A DNA stretch of 64,000 bases from JAGQZY01 sp964588335 (GTDB taxonomy: Bacteria > Bdellovibrionota > Bdellovibrionia > Bdellovibrionales > JAGQZY01): positions 1 to 64,000 of the forward strand of contig CAZPOV010000015.1 of assembly GCA_964588335.1 (NCBI GenBank), given 5' to 3'. A program made the translations under genes and the position numbers. The stretch's first letter is position 1. Each line of letters opens with the position of its first letter. Shown here piece after piece: positions 42,036 to 52,121 of this stretch. The notes under the pieces are model-generated. The model was not told where the DNA came from. It ran no database searches and saw only the letters and a list, made by a program, of their open reading frames with translations.

Positions 42036-43457
42036 CTAATCCTTAAAAATCTCTGAAGACACCAATTGGTCGAGAAGAACTTTCCAGTTGAGTGTGTGAC
42101 GCGCTAACAAGACTTTTTGCGCCAACAGATCGTAGCGAGCCTGATGATAGCTATTTTGAGTGGTAATCAAGGTTTCCAGATCGACTCGTCCTTTGCGAAA
42201 CCGTCCAGTCTCCCCTTGCACCAGCTTCTTAGACACCGAAACTTGCCTTTGCAACAGATCCACCCTCTGTTTCTGCAAAACGATTTGATCTTGAAGGTTA
42301 TCAATTAAGGTTGTTATCTGTTTCCTCTCGGAAAGGTTCTGCAATTCGGTTTGGCGCACATTGTACTGGGCTTGAGCCACTTGCGCGCCCCGCCGAGAAC
42401 TATCAAACTCATAGGTAAAATTAAAGCCCACCACTTTCTCTTCGCGATTGATGATGGTCGAAAAACGTTGCGATTGGTCTTGGCTGTATCCAAGAATCAA
42501 TTGCGCCTCAGGATAATAACCACGCTCGGTGGCTTCCTTGAGTTTTTGCATCGACTGACGACGGGTATTATGAATTCGGATGGTTCGCCCTTTCTTCAAG
42601 AACTCGGCTCTTTGTTTTGAGAAAGCCAGGTTTTCATTAATAAACGGGACCTCTCCGTCGGGCTCGAAACGAGTCACCGGCCGATCAATCCGCGCCAGCA
42701 AAAGTTTGCGCAGCCGTTGCATCTCTTGCTTAGCTTCTAAGAGATTACGCTCATATAAGATTTTTTGAACCTCAGCCCGATTGAGATCAACCGCCAGAGC
42801 AATATTATTGCTCTTTCGCTGCTTCACTTCTTTCCAAATGCTGGTGATCTCACGAAGTTGCTGTTGAGCCGTGCTGTAATTCTGCCAAGCCAAAACAAAG
42901 TCCAAATACTGTCCCAGTTTTTCCGCCATGTAGTCTTCGTAGGTTTCAACAACCTGCCAAAGCGTGACTTGATTTTGCAATTCAAGACCCTCTTCTTGGG
43001 TTCTCAGTCTTTGCCCGAAAAAGTTACGCAACAGACTCTGTCGGAGTTGCAAAAATTGGATCTCCTCTTGTCGATCGGCCAAAGTGTTGGTGTTGTAACC
43101 CACTTCAACATCAGTTCCGGTGCTGCGAAAATTTTTAGTCAAGCTCACATCGGTTCGTCGGGTTGTGGGATTGTTGCCAATGGCGATCCCATGAGTATTC
43201 GTCAGTGACAGGACCCAAGCACTGTCAGCCAAAGCTAAATCCGCTTGAAACCGGGTTTGCATTCTTTGGTGAACGTAGCGCTGAATTTCAGCGTCCTCTT
43301 GCTTTAGCATGTTGGTGTAATCGTTAACTGTCAAAATTTGTGAAATTGGAGATGTCGATGCAACATCGGGTAACCCTTTGCCGCTGGTGGCACCGGTTGC
43401 AAACACAACTGTCGAAGGTAAGATCAAAAGACCTAGAAGTGTTAGTAGAAATTTCAT
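42036..43457 (-). CDS. TolC-family outer-membrane efflux protein
   Basis: A 473-residue protein. Start ATG 43457 overlaps the RND stop (ATGA), with GAGG five bases upstream. After the signal peptide come two repeated halves of long coiled helices separated by short strand pairs, the TolC layout. The end 'RKGRVDLETLITTQNSYHQARYDLLAQK' is the usual second-repeat signature. TolC-type trimers form the outer-membrane channel for RND pumps, here encoded directly after the pump. No membrane-fusion protein gene is next to it. Confidence 0.85.
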   Translation of the reverse strand: MKFLLTLLGLLILPSTVVFATGATSGKGLPDVASTSPISQILTVNDYTNMLKQEDAEIQRYVHQRMQTRFQADLALADSAWVLSLTNTHGIAIGNNPTTRRTDVSLTKNFRSTGTDVEVGYNTNTLADRQEEIQFLQLRQSLLRNFFGQRLRTQEEGLELQNQVTLWQVVETYEDYMAEKLGQYLDFVLAWQNYSTAQQQLREITSIWKEVKQRKSNNIALAVDLNRAEVQKILYERNLLEAKQEMQRLRKLLLARIDRPVTRFEPDGEVPFINENLAFSKQRAEFLKKGRTIRIHNTRRQSMQKLKEATERGYYPEAQLILGYSQDQSQRFSTIINREEKVVGFNFTYEFDSSRRGAQVAQAQYNVRQTELQNLSERKQITTLIDNLQDQIVLQKQRVDLLQRQVSVSKKLVQGETGRFRKGRVDLETLITTQNSYHQARYDLLAQKVLLARHTLNWKVLLDQLVSSEIFKD

Positions 43458-46400
43458 AACACCTCGCTGAGCTTCTGACGCCCACTCATTAAAAACGAGT
43501 AAATGATCGGCATTAGAAATAAAGTGATACCTGTTCCAAATATCAATCCCCAACCCATCGCAAGCATCATGTCCGCCAACATGGCATCGTAACCTCCTAA
43601 ACCATAAGCGGTAGGAAAAATACCAGCCACCGTAGTTAATGTGGTTAAAAGAACAGGACGCAAACGCGTGTTAGCCACTTCGACAATGGCGCTATTCATT
43701 TTCTGGGAATCCGCTTGCGCCTTTAAGTCGGTTTCAAAACAGTCGACCATAACAATAGAATCATTGATCACAACTCCCAACATTCCGATGGCGCCGATAA
43801 CCGCGAAAAATCCAAATTGGTTCATACCATGTCCCCAAAAGGCATATATCACCCCGGCGACACCAAACGGTATAATCGAGCCAATCACCAAAGGCATGGT
43901 CAGGGACCCAAACATGAATGTTAGAATTATATAAATCAATCCAAGAGTCATTAGAACCGACACCACAAAATCACTTTGAGACTCTCTTGAATCCTGGATT
44001 TCGCCTCGGAAATTAAACAGAGTTGTTGGACTTTCTTTCATGAGCTGAGGAAAAACCTCTTCCTCAAGGTGCTGAGCGATGTTCAATGGTGTCTCTTCGG
44101 TTTTTTCGTCCAGGTCGGCATAGACCATATTCGCCCGTTTGTAATTGACTCGTTGAATATTGGCCGGCTTACGATGCTCACGGACTGTCACCACCTGTCG
44201 CATCGGCACCAAATACCCTTGGTTGTTGGACGCCCGTAAGTCCAAGACCTGTTCAATATTGGTTTTTGCGCCCTCGATACTTGTTAAGCGCACATCGACT
44301 TCCTCTTCTGTGTACAGTCGATACAGTATTTGCCCTTGAATGTAGGCCCTTAAAGTTCGTGCCAACTGACCGATATCAATATTCAGGCGCATGGCTTTGG
44401 CACGGTCAAGATCCAATGCGAATTCGTTTTTCTTAATGGGACGCTCAATTTCAACATTTTTTAAACTTGAAAGTTTCTCCAACTCGGATTTCAAACGTTC
44501 AGAGACCTTGCGCCTGGCTTCATCATTGTTTTCTAACACCTCAATGGCAATGGGACTGCCGCTGTCATTGCTCCACCAACTTTCGAGAAAGCGAACCTCA
44601 TCGAAGTCTTTGAGCTTTTTTGCCTCAGCCTCCCAGTAGGCCATCATTTCATCGGAGGGGGTTTCGAGCTCTGAAGGAGGAAGAATTTCGATTCGTAAAC
44701 TGGCACGATTCTCATGAACCTGCCCGCCCCGCCGACTTTGGCCAATGGAGGTTCGAAAGCCGACAACGGCGTTGAATTTATCATCGATAAAAAGTTTCTC
44801 TATTTTTTTTATTTTCTCTGCCATCTCCCAGCGCGTTGTCCCCTTAGGGGCAATCGCAGTCACAGCAAACTCTTTGGGCTGTTCACGAGGAAACATCACA
44901 AAATTCAATTGGTTTTTAAAAACCAAAAAAGAACCCACTAAAAAACAAAGAAACAGACCTAAAACAGGAATTCGCCAACGCAGAGTGAAAGTCAAAGCCC
45001 GACGGTACCTTGCTTCTAAAAAACCCATGATCCTCAATCGAATACGAGTCATCGTCGACTCTTGCGACGCGCCTCGCTTTTGGGCGGGAGTTTTTTTATC
45101 AACCAAGTGAGCCGGTAGAATAAAATAAGATTCTATCAAACTGGCAAGAAGCATAAAACTTACGACCAATGGAATATACTGCACCATTGAGCCAAACCGT
45201 CCTTCAAAGAATAAAAGAGGGATAAATGCCACACAGGTCGTTAAAACGCCAGCCAGAACGGGCTGCAAAACACTGCGCGTGGCCTGGCTGGTTGCCAATA
45301 TGGGGTCTGAAATTTTATTCTTATACTTTGCGATGTTATCGGCGACGATGATGGCATCATCAACAACGATTCCTAACACAATAATGACGGCAGCCAGGGT
45401 GACATTGTTGACCGTGTAGCCAGCCATCAAACAAGCCAGCAAAGTGAAGGCTAAAGAAAAAGGCAGTCCCATTGCCACCCAAAAGCCGGACCGGAAGTCT
45501 AAGAAGAAAAACAGCACCAGCAAGATAATGGCAAAACCGGCCAAACCGTTCGTCGAAATGATACCCAACCGATTGCGGACATCATAAGACTCATCGTCCA
45601 GAAGCAAAACTCGAATGTTGGCTTCATGGTGGCTTTTTGCAAAACGCGTTGACAATTTTTGCACAGCCTCGCGCGCTTTTAAAATTCCCACACCACGACT
45701 CTTCTGAACATTGAAAACAACCGCCTCGTGGCCCTGAATCTTTAAAATCGAAGTGGTTCTTTCAAATCCATGCTCGACGTTGGCAAGATCACTTAATAAA
45801 ACTCGACTTCCTTGAAAGCTTTTTCTTAGCACTGTTTGCTTGAGTGGTTCGATATCGTCTAAAAAAGACTTGAGTGCCACTTCGGACTCATACTTGTCCT
45901 CTAAAACACCCAAAGGCGTTCTTAAATGCTGGGCTTCAATCTGTCGGGCAATTTCCGACAACGGCAGCTCGTAGTCTAAAAGCTTGCGCGGTTGAACTTT
46001 GATTTGTAATTCCGGCTTCAGATAGCCATTGTTTTCAACGCCACTGACCTCGGGCAAAGACAACAATTGATTGCGAAAGGTTAAGGCGTACTGCTGGAGT
46101 TTTTGGCGTGCCGAAACATCCAGAAGTTCTTCTCCCTCCAGGTAAATGGCAATATCAACAATCGCTTTTTCTGATGAATTAAACCGGTGGTAGACAGGAT
46201 CCTCGGTCTCAAGGGGCAAATCCGCCCTTTCCACGGCGTCCTTTATTTCTTGGTACTTTTCAGTCAGATTATCGATGTTCGGATCCAGGAAAACCGAAAA
46301 ACTGGCCTGCCCAAAAGCAGCGGTCACACCGACTTCATCAAGTCCTGATATTCCCTTAAATTGCTCTTCGATGGGCTTGATGACAAACTTTTCCACATCC

Positions 46401-46573
46401 TCTGCTGAGGCACCGGGGTAAGGAATATTGCCTCGCACCCACTTTCGAGCAAACTCAGGACGCTCCTCTTTGCCAATAACATCCCAGAAAAATAAAGACG
46501 AAAGAATCAGCCCAAACATGACCACATTGGCAACAAAGGATCGCTCAGCAAAATAACGAATCAAACCCAGCAA
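43454..46573 (-). CDS. RND-family efflux transporter (AcrB-like, HAE1 type)
   Basis: A 1039-residue inner-membrane pump, TTG start at 46573 with GGGAG upstream. Twelve membrane helices in two halves and two large periplasmic loops. The proton-relay Asp pair is in helix 4 (GIVVDDAIIVADN), and helix 10/11 has the GVVINDSIVMVD equivalent. The family exports drugs, solvents or lipids with a membrane-fusion protein and TolC. Here the tolC gene follows by ATGA overlap, but no fusion-protein gene lies in the operon, so the adaptor must come from elsewhere. Substrate not predictable. Confidence 0.92.
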   Translation of the reverse strand: MLGLIRYFAERSFVANVVMFGLILSSLFFWDVIGKEERPEFARKWVRGNIPYPGASAEDVEKFVIKPIEEQFKGISGLDEVGVTAAFGQASFSVFLDPNIDNLTEKYQEIKDAVERADLPLETEDPVYHRFNSSEKAIVDIAIYLEGEELLDVSARQKLQQYALTFRNQLLSLPEVSGVENNGYLKPELQIKVQPRKLLDYELPLSEIARQIEAQHLRTPLGVLEDKYESEVALKSFLDDIEPLKQTVLRKSFQGSRVLLSDLANVEHGFERTTSILKIQGHEAVVFNVQKSRGVGILKAREAVQKLSTRFAKSHHEANIRVLLLDDESYDVRNRLGIISTNGLAGFAIILLVLFFFLDFRSGFWVAMGLPFSLAFTLLACLMAGYTVNNVTLAAVIIVLGIVVDDAIIVADNIAKYKNKISDPILATSQATRSVLQPVLAGVLTTCVAFIPLLFFEGRFGSMVQYIPLVVSFMLLASLIESYFILPAHLVDKKTPAQKRGASQESTMTRIRLRIMGFLEARYRRALTFTLRWRIPVLGLFLCFLVGSFLVFKNQLNFVMFPREQPKEFAVTAIAPKGTTRWEMAEKIKKIEKLFIDDKFNAVVGFRTSIGQSRRGGQVHENRASLRIEILPPSELETPSDEMMAYWEAEAKKLKDFDEVRFLESWWSNDSGSPIAIEVLENNDEARRKVSERLKSELEKLSSLKNVEIERPIKKNEFALDLDRAKAMRLNIDIGQLARTLRAYIQGQILYRLYTEEEVDVRLTSIEGAKTNIEQVLDLRASNNQGYLVPMRQVVTVREHRKPANIQRVNYKRANMVYADLDEKTEETPLNIAQHLEEEVFPQLMKESPTTLFNFRGEIQDSRESQSDFVVSVLMTLGLIYIILTFMFGSLTMPLVIGSIIPFGVAGVIYAFWGHGMNQFGFFAVIGAIGMLGVVINDSIVMVDCFETDLKAQADSQKMNSAIVEVANTRLRPVLLTTLTTVAGIFPTAYGLGGYDAMLADMMLAMGWGLIFGTGITLFLMPIIYSFLMSGRQKLSEVL

Positions 46574-46673
46574 AAGGCTCTCCCACAGTGTTCATTGAGG
46601 AATTCTACCGTTCAAGATTATAGGCAATTCTTGACAGAATGGTATGCTTTTTCAATTTTGACACAGAGGTCTC

Positions 46674-48557
46674 TTATTGGGTCTCATTGTCTTCACCATT
46701 CAGTTGATCAAGAATGGTGTTGGCTAGCTTTTCAGTGATCCCTTGAACTTCGCAGAGTTCTGCGACGCTAGCCTCTTTGATTTCAGAGACAGATTCAAAG
46801 TGCGTCAGCAGTCTTTTGATTATTGTCGGCCCCAAGCCTTTGATTTTATCCAATTGGCTGCCGAAACTTTTATGATCACGCAGTTTGCGATGGAAACTGA
46901 TGGCAAACCGATGCGCTTCATCGCGCAAGCCCACCAGAATCTTAAAAGCCTCGGAGCCCTCGGCAAAAGTGACGGGATTCTGTCGCCCCGGCAAATAGAA
47001 GCGCTCAGCGGTGCGCTCCACTTGCTCACCTTTGAAGTTTCTTTTGGTTCGTTCTTTCGCCAGACCGACAACCGGGAGATAGGATTTGCCTTGGTCTTTA
47101 AGAGTTTTCACGGCGGCATTCAACTGCCCCTTTCCGCCATCGATTATGATAAGGTCGGGTTCCTGCCACTCCTCATGGGCCAAACGTCGACTCAAGACCT
47201 CTTGCAAAGACGCATAGTCATCGCCTCCCACATTGGCTTTGATTTTATAACGACGATAGTGCTCTTTACTTAAGACACCGTTTTCAACCACCACTTGCGA
47301 GCCCACACTTTGACCGCCCTGAAAATGGGAAATATCGTAACACTCGATACGCTCCGGAGGTTCTTTTAAATGCAACTTTTTGGCAATGATCTGTAAGGCT
47401 TCGCGCTGTTTGCGAGACTTTGAAACCTGACTTTCAAAATGGCTTTGAGCGTTTTTCTTGGCCATCTCTAAAAGTCTTTGTCCTTGTTTGTGAGTGGGAA
47501 AAATGATGTTGATGTTTTGATGCCCGTAGTGGGCAAAAACCTCTTCCAAAAGTTTGATAATATCTCGACCCAAATCCACAGGCAGATAGATCTCATCGGG
47601 AACAATGTTGTCTTGATAATACTGGTTGATGAACGAGGGCAACCACTCACGAATATCATCTTTATCGGATTGAGGATCGATTTGGGTAAAAAACTGATGC
47701 CTTTGTCCGATGACCCGGCCTTTGCGGATGTGCAAAGTTTCAATCAAGGTGCCGCGTTCGTCGCCATAATAGTTAAAGACATCTTGGTTATTAGTGGCCT
47801 GGGCATTGATCACCGCTTGTTTTTCTAAAACCCGCTCAATGGCGCCGATACTGTCGCGAAAACGAGCCGCCAGCTCAAATTTTTCTTCTTCTGCTAGCTG
47901 GAACATTTCTTTTTTCAGTTTAGCAATCACAGTCGTGGTTTCTTTTTCGAGAAATTTTTTGGCTTTTTTGACCTGCTTGCCATAATCATTTTCATCGACA
48001 AGACGCACGCAAGGCGCCGTGCAAGCCCCTATTTGATGAGTCATGCAAGGACGCTTGCGAGATTTCATAAAATGATTGGTGCAATCACGAATTTGAAAGG
48101 ATTGATTCAAAAAGCGTATCGTATTACGGACCACATAGCCACTGGTGTAGGGCCCAAAATACTGTGACCCATCGTTGACCACCTTGCGAGCTAAATAAAA
48201 GCGAGGGAAATTATCGCCCAGACTCAAGCGAATATAGGGGTAACTTTTATCGTCTTTCAATCGGATATTGTAACGCGGCCGATGTTTTTTTATTAACGAA
48301 GCCTCTAGCAAAAACGCCTCGGCTTCGGTTTGCGTGAGGATATAATCGATCATCTCGATATGTCGCACTAACAATTGGGTTTTTGGATTATCTAGATTGG
48401 GATTTAAATAGGATCGAACCCGATTGCGCAGTTTTTTCGCCTTACCAACATATATGATTTTCTCGTTGGCACTTTTCATCAAATAAACCCCTGGCGACTG
48501 GGGAAAATCTGTGACTTTTGATTTGAGGCGCTCGATACGCTCGGAAAGCTTCGACAT
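46674..48557 (-). CDS. uvrC: Excinuclease ABC subunit C
   Basis: A 627-residue protein: N-terminal GIY-YIG nuclease domain ('SPGVYLMKSANEKIIYVGKAKKLRNRV'), Cys-rich region, UVR motif binding UvrB, RNase-H-like second nuclease domain ('CYDISHFQGGQSVGSQVV', 'IIDGGKGQLNAA') and C-terminal helix-hairpin-helix pair. It makes both incisions in nucleotide excision repair. The start ATG overlaps the uvrB stop by one base (TAATG), so the two are coupled. Length is standard. Confidence 0.96.
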   Translation of the reverse strand: MSKLSERIERLKSKVTDFPQSPGVYLMKSANEKIIYVGKAKKLRNRVRSYLNPNLDNPKTQLLVRHIEMIDYILTQTEAEAFLLEASLIKKHRPRYNIRLKDDKSYPYIRLSLGDNFPRFYLARKVVNDGSQYFGPYTSGYVVRNTIRFLNQSFQIRDCTNHFMKSRKRPCMTHQIGACTAPCVRLVDENDYGKQVKKAKKFLEKETTTVIAKLKKEMFQLAEEEKFELAARFRDSIGAIERVLEKQAVINAQATNNQDVFNYYGDERGTLIETLHIRKGRVIGQRHQFFTQIDPQSDKDDIREWLPSFINQYYQDNIVPDEIYLPVDLGRDIIKLLEEVFAHYGHQNINIIFPTHKQGQRLLEMAKKNAQSHFESQVSKSRKQREALQIIAKKLHLKEPPERIECYDISHFQGGQSVGSQVVVENGVLSKEHYRRYKIKANVGGDDYASLQEVLSRRLAHEEWQEPDLIIIDGGKGQLNAAVKTLKDQGKSYLPVVGLAKERTKRNFKGEQVERTAERFYLPGRQNPVTFAEGSEAFKILVGLRDEAHRFAISFHRKLRDHKSFGSQLDKIKGLGPTIIKRLLTHFESVSEIKEASVAELCEVQGITEKLANTILDQLNGEDNETQ

Positions 48558-50581
48558 TAAGCCTCAGTATCCATTCCACCCTCAAGCAAGGTCAGCTGTA
48601 ACAATTCCAGTCGCTTGATTTTATCTCGGAACCGCGCCGCCTCTTCAAACTCTAGGTTCTCAGACGCTTTTTTCATCTTCTTGCGCAATTCAGCAACCTC
48701 TTTGCCTATTTCACCCGGGCTTTCAACAATTTTAGAAACCTCCTCGCCTCTGACATTTTTCCGTGTCGAGTGAGTCTCGTAAATTTCCATTAGCCCTTCT
48801 GAGATGCGCTTATTGATGGTCATCGGAGTGATGCCGTGTTTGCGGTTGTGCTCCAGCTGCAACTGCCGACGCCGAGCCGTCTCGTCCATGGCTTTGCGCA
48901 TCGAATCGGTGACTCGATCGGCATACAGATAAACCCGACCGTTGGAGTTTCGAGCCGCACGCCCAATGGTCTGAATCAAAGAGCGCTCTGAGCGCAAGAA
49001 GCCTTCTTTGTCGGCATCTGTGATGGCCACCAAGCTGACCTCTGGAATATCCAAGCCTTCTCGCAAAAGGTTGATTCCAATAAGAACATCAAAAAGTCCC
49101 AAACGCAGATCGCGAATGATTTCACTCCGTTCCACAGTTTTAATATCACTGTGGAGATACTTCACTTTGACGCCGACACTGCTAAAGTATCCCGTCAGAT
49201 CCTCGGCACTTTTCTTGGTGAGAGTGGTGACAAGAACTCTTTCTTTCCTTTTGACTCGAGCTCGGATCTCTCCCAGAAGGTCATCGACTTGAGTGGTCGC
49301 CGGTCGCACCTCTACCAAAGGATCAACAAGACCCGTGGGTCGAATGATCTGTTCGGTGAATTCGTTTTGGCAAATCTCTTTTTCGTAGTTACCGGGAGTG
49401 GCTGAAACATAAACAACCTTATCCACAAGTTTTTCAAACTCTTGGAAATTCAGTGGCCTGTTATCAAGAGCCGATGGCAGTCGAAATCCGTGCTCAACTA
49501 GAGTCATTTTACGGGCCCGATCACCGCGGTACATTCCTCCAATTTGTGGAACTGTCACATGAGACTCATCAATAAAGGTTAAGAAATCATCGGGAAAATA
49601 TTCAATCAAAGTTGGAGGCGGCTCACCCTCTCCACGACCAGTAAAATGCCTTGAATAGTTTTCTATCCCCTGACAAAAACCCAGTTCTTCGATCATCTCA
49701 ATGTCATAATAGGTTCTTTGTTCAAGTCGCTTGGCTTCGTCGTACTTCATGTTTTCTTTTAAAAAAGCCAAGCGTTGCTGAAGTTCTTCCTGGATACTTT
49801 TGATGGCGATTTTTTGTCGCTCTTCGGTATTGACATGGTGACTCCCTGGATAAATCGCCACCTGATCCAACTCTTCAAAAACCTCACCGGTGAGTGGGTC
49901 AAACCAACAGATCCTTTCGACGAAATCACCAAAAAATTCGATGCGAATAACCTTTGAATCCTCGTAAGGTGGAAAAATATCGACCACATCACCGCGCACC
50001 CGAAATGTCCCACGATGGAAATCATGGTCACCGCGAGTGTATTGGATGCGCACCAATTCACGCAACAGATGATCGCGTTTCATTTCGGTGTTTGATATCA
50101 CCTGCACCAGCATCCCTTCGTAAGCCTCCGGGCTTCCCAAGCCATAGATACAAGACACACTGCTAACGATAATCACGTCTTTACGATCAAGCAGCGAGTG
50201 AGTCGCCGAATGTCGCATGCGATCGATTTGTTCATTAATAGCCGAATCTTTTTCAATGTAGGTGTCGGTTGAGGGAATATAGGCCTCGGGCTGATAATAG
50301 TCGTAGTAGCTGACAAAATACTCCACTGCATTTTTCGGAAAAAGTTCTTTGAATTCAACAAACAGCTGCGCTGCCAATGTTTTATTAGGAGCCAAAATCA
50401 GGGCCGGCCGGTTCATCTGCGCGATCACATGGGCCATGGTGAAGGTTTTTCCACTCCCCGTCACACCCAACAGAGTTTGATGAGCTTTGCCTTGCTGAAA
50501 ACGATCAACCAACTGAGCAATAGCCTTGGGTTGATCCCCAGCGGGTTGATAGGCGCTACTTAATTCAAAAATACTTTTCAT
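48557..50581 (-). CDS. uvrB: Excinuclease ABC subunit B
   Basis: A 674-residue helicase-like protein: Walker A (GVTGSGKTFT), beta-hairpin region (YYDYYQPEAYIPS), DEAD-like box (DESHVT), motif VI (QTIGRAARN) and a C-terminal UVR domain ('ELRKKMKKASENLEFEEAARFRD') that binds UvrC. It verifies damage delivered by UvrA. It lies nine bases after gltX and is coupled to uvrC. uvrA is not in the window. Confidence 0.97.
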   Translation of the reverse strand: MKSIFELSSAYQPAGDQPKAIAQLVDRFQQGKAHQTLLGVTGSGKTFTMAHVIAQMNRPALILAPNKTLAAQLFVEFKELFPKNAVEYFVSYYDYYQPEAYIPSTDTYIEKDSAINEQIDRMRHSATHSLLDRKDVIIVSSVSCIYGLGSPEAYEGMLVQVISNTEMKRDHLLRELVRIQYTRGDHDFHRGTFRVRGDVVDIFPPYEDSKVIRIEFFGDFVERICWFDPLTGEVFEELDQVAIYPGSHHVNTEERQKIAIKSIQEELQQRLAFLKENMKYDEAKRLEQRTYYDIEMIEELGFCQGIENYSRHFTGRGEGEPPPTLIEYFPDDFLTFIDESHVTVPQIGGMYRGDRARKMTLVEHGFRLPSALDNRPLNFQEFEKLVDKVVYVSATPGNYEKEICQNEFTEQIIRPTGLVDPLVEVRPATTQVDDLLGEIRARVKRKERVLVTTLTKKSAEDLTGYFSSVGVKVKYLHSDIKTVERSEIIRDLRLGLFDVLIGINLLREGLDIPEVSLVAITDADKEGFLRSERSLIQTIGRAARNSNGRVYLYADRVTDSMRKAMDETARRRQLQLEHNRKHGITPMTINKRISEGLMEIYETHSTRKNVRGEEVSKIVESPGEIGKEVAELRKKMKKASENLEFEEAARFRDKIKRLELLQLTLLEGGMDTEA

Positions 50582-50590
50582 TCAAATTCC

Positions 50591-52054
50591 TTACTTTAAA
50601 GCTTCTATGGCTTTATCAACCCTCTTGATTAATGATTCCCGTTCAATCAAAGGCACCAGCATCTTTAAATCGGCACCATGAGGTTTACCAATAATTGCCA
50701 CACGTATGGGCATAAAAAGTTGCTTGCCTTTGACTCCGGCTTCATCTTTGACTTTGTTCTGGATTTCAGAAAAGTCATCAGCCGACAAGAACATGGAGTT
50801 CAAAGACACCAGCTGCGACTTCCAAGTCGCAAAGACTTTACCCGTGGTCTCCCACTGTAAAACCTCCTCACAGTCTTCAGTGATTTCAAAATGCTTGGAA
50901 TCAATCGGTCGAAATAATTCAACCGCGTCGAGAAGCGTTTCCATTTTCGGCTTAAATATATCTAAAGATTTCGAAATAAAATCTTCACTTTCAGGCAAGG
51001 TGATATTTTCCTTTTGCAAAATGGGTTTCAATTGATCCCACAAAGTAGCATTAGACAGGGCGCGAAGATGCACTGAGTTCATCCATTTGAATTTCTCATC
51101 ATCAAAAACCGCACCCGCAGTGTGCAGTCTGGCCACGTCAAACTTTTCGATCAGTTCTTGCCGTGTAAATATCTCTTCATCACCACCGGCCGACCAACCC
51201 AAAAGAGCGACGAAATTGAGAAGGGCGTCTGGCAAATAGCCCAATTCTTTATACTGGTGGCAACTGGTGGCGCCATGGCGTTTGCTTAGCTTCTGCTTGT
51301 CTTTTCCCAATATCAGAGACAAATGGCCAAACTCGGGCAGCTCAAAACCCAAAGCGTCGTAAATCATTTTTTGGCGAAGAGTGTTGCTCAAATGCTCTTC
51401 GGCACGAAAGACATGAGAGATTTCCATCAAGGCATCGTCAATAGCGCAACAAAAATTATAAACCGGCATACCGTTGGATCGCATCAGGATGAAGTCACTG
51501 ACCATGTCTTCTGGCAATCGCACTTCACCGCGCACCAGATCTTGAATAACGTGATCTTTGCCGCCGTCGACTTTAAAGCGGATCGCCGCTGGCACTCCCG
51601 ACGCCACCTTGGCGCGCGCCTCGTCCAAAGGCAGAATAGAGTCAGGGCGAGGGATGCGGGCAAATTTCTCTTTCGATTCAGCTTTGATTTTTTCCAAATC
51701 CTCATCGGTGCGGAAATCAAAATAGGCTTTGCCCTGCTCCAAAAGTTTATCACAGTGCTCGCGATAAATTTCCAACCTTTCACTTTGACGATAGGGTCCT
51801 TTATCACCTTTCGACTCGAGGGTGTCGAAGTCCACTCCTTCATCCCAGTCGAGCCCCAGCCACTTCAAATCGTTGAGTTGCATGCGCAAAGATTCATCGG
51901 TGCTACGATCCAGGTCGGTGTCCTCAATACGTAAAAGAAATTGGCCGCCTTGGTTTTTTGCGAAAAGATAATTGTACAAAGCGGTGCGGGCGCCTCCCAC
52001 ATGTAAATAGCCAGTGGGACTTGGGGCGAATCGGACTCGAATGGGTCGGGACAT
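50591..52054 (-). CDS. gltX: Glutamyl-tRNA synthetase
   Basis: A 487-residue class I synthetase: HIGH-type motif in 'SPTGYLHVGGARTALYN' (about residues 11-27) and KMSKS-type motif 'KQKLSKRHG' (about 252-260), anticodon-binding helical C terminus. It charges tRNA-Glu (and perhaps tRNA-Gln). It is upstream of uvrB by nine bases, so the repair genes share its transcript. Length is standard. Confidence 0.96.
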   Translation of the reverse strand: MSRPIRVRFAPSPTGYLHVGGARTALYNYLFAKNQGGQFLLRIEDTDLDRSTDESLRMQLNDLKWLGLDWDEGVDFDTLESKGDKGPYRQSERLEIYREHCDKLLEQGKAYFDFRTDEDLEKIKAESKEKFARIPRPDSILPLDEARAKVASGVPAAIRFKVDGGKDHVIQDLVRGEVRLPEDMVSDFILMRSNGMPVYNFCCAIDDALMEISHVFRAEEHLSNTLRQKMIYDALGFELPEFGHLSLILGKDKQKLSKRHGATSCHQYKELGYLPDALLNFVALLGWSAGGDEEIFTRQELIEKFDVARLHTAGAVFDDEKFKWMNSVHLRALSNATLWDQLKPILQKENITLPESEDFISKSLDIFKPKMETLLDAVELFRPIDSKHFEITEDCEEVLQWETTGKVFATWKSQLVSLNSMFLSADDFSEIQNKVKDEAGVKGKQLFMPIRVAIIGKPHGADLKMLVPLIERESLIKRVDKAIEALK

Positions 52055-52121
52055 GGGTTCTCCAGTTCAAAGGGATCTGAGTTAACTTGCCAAACTAGCA
52101 AAGGCCCGCTTTGATCTCAAG

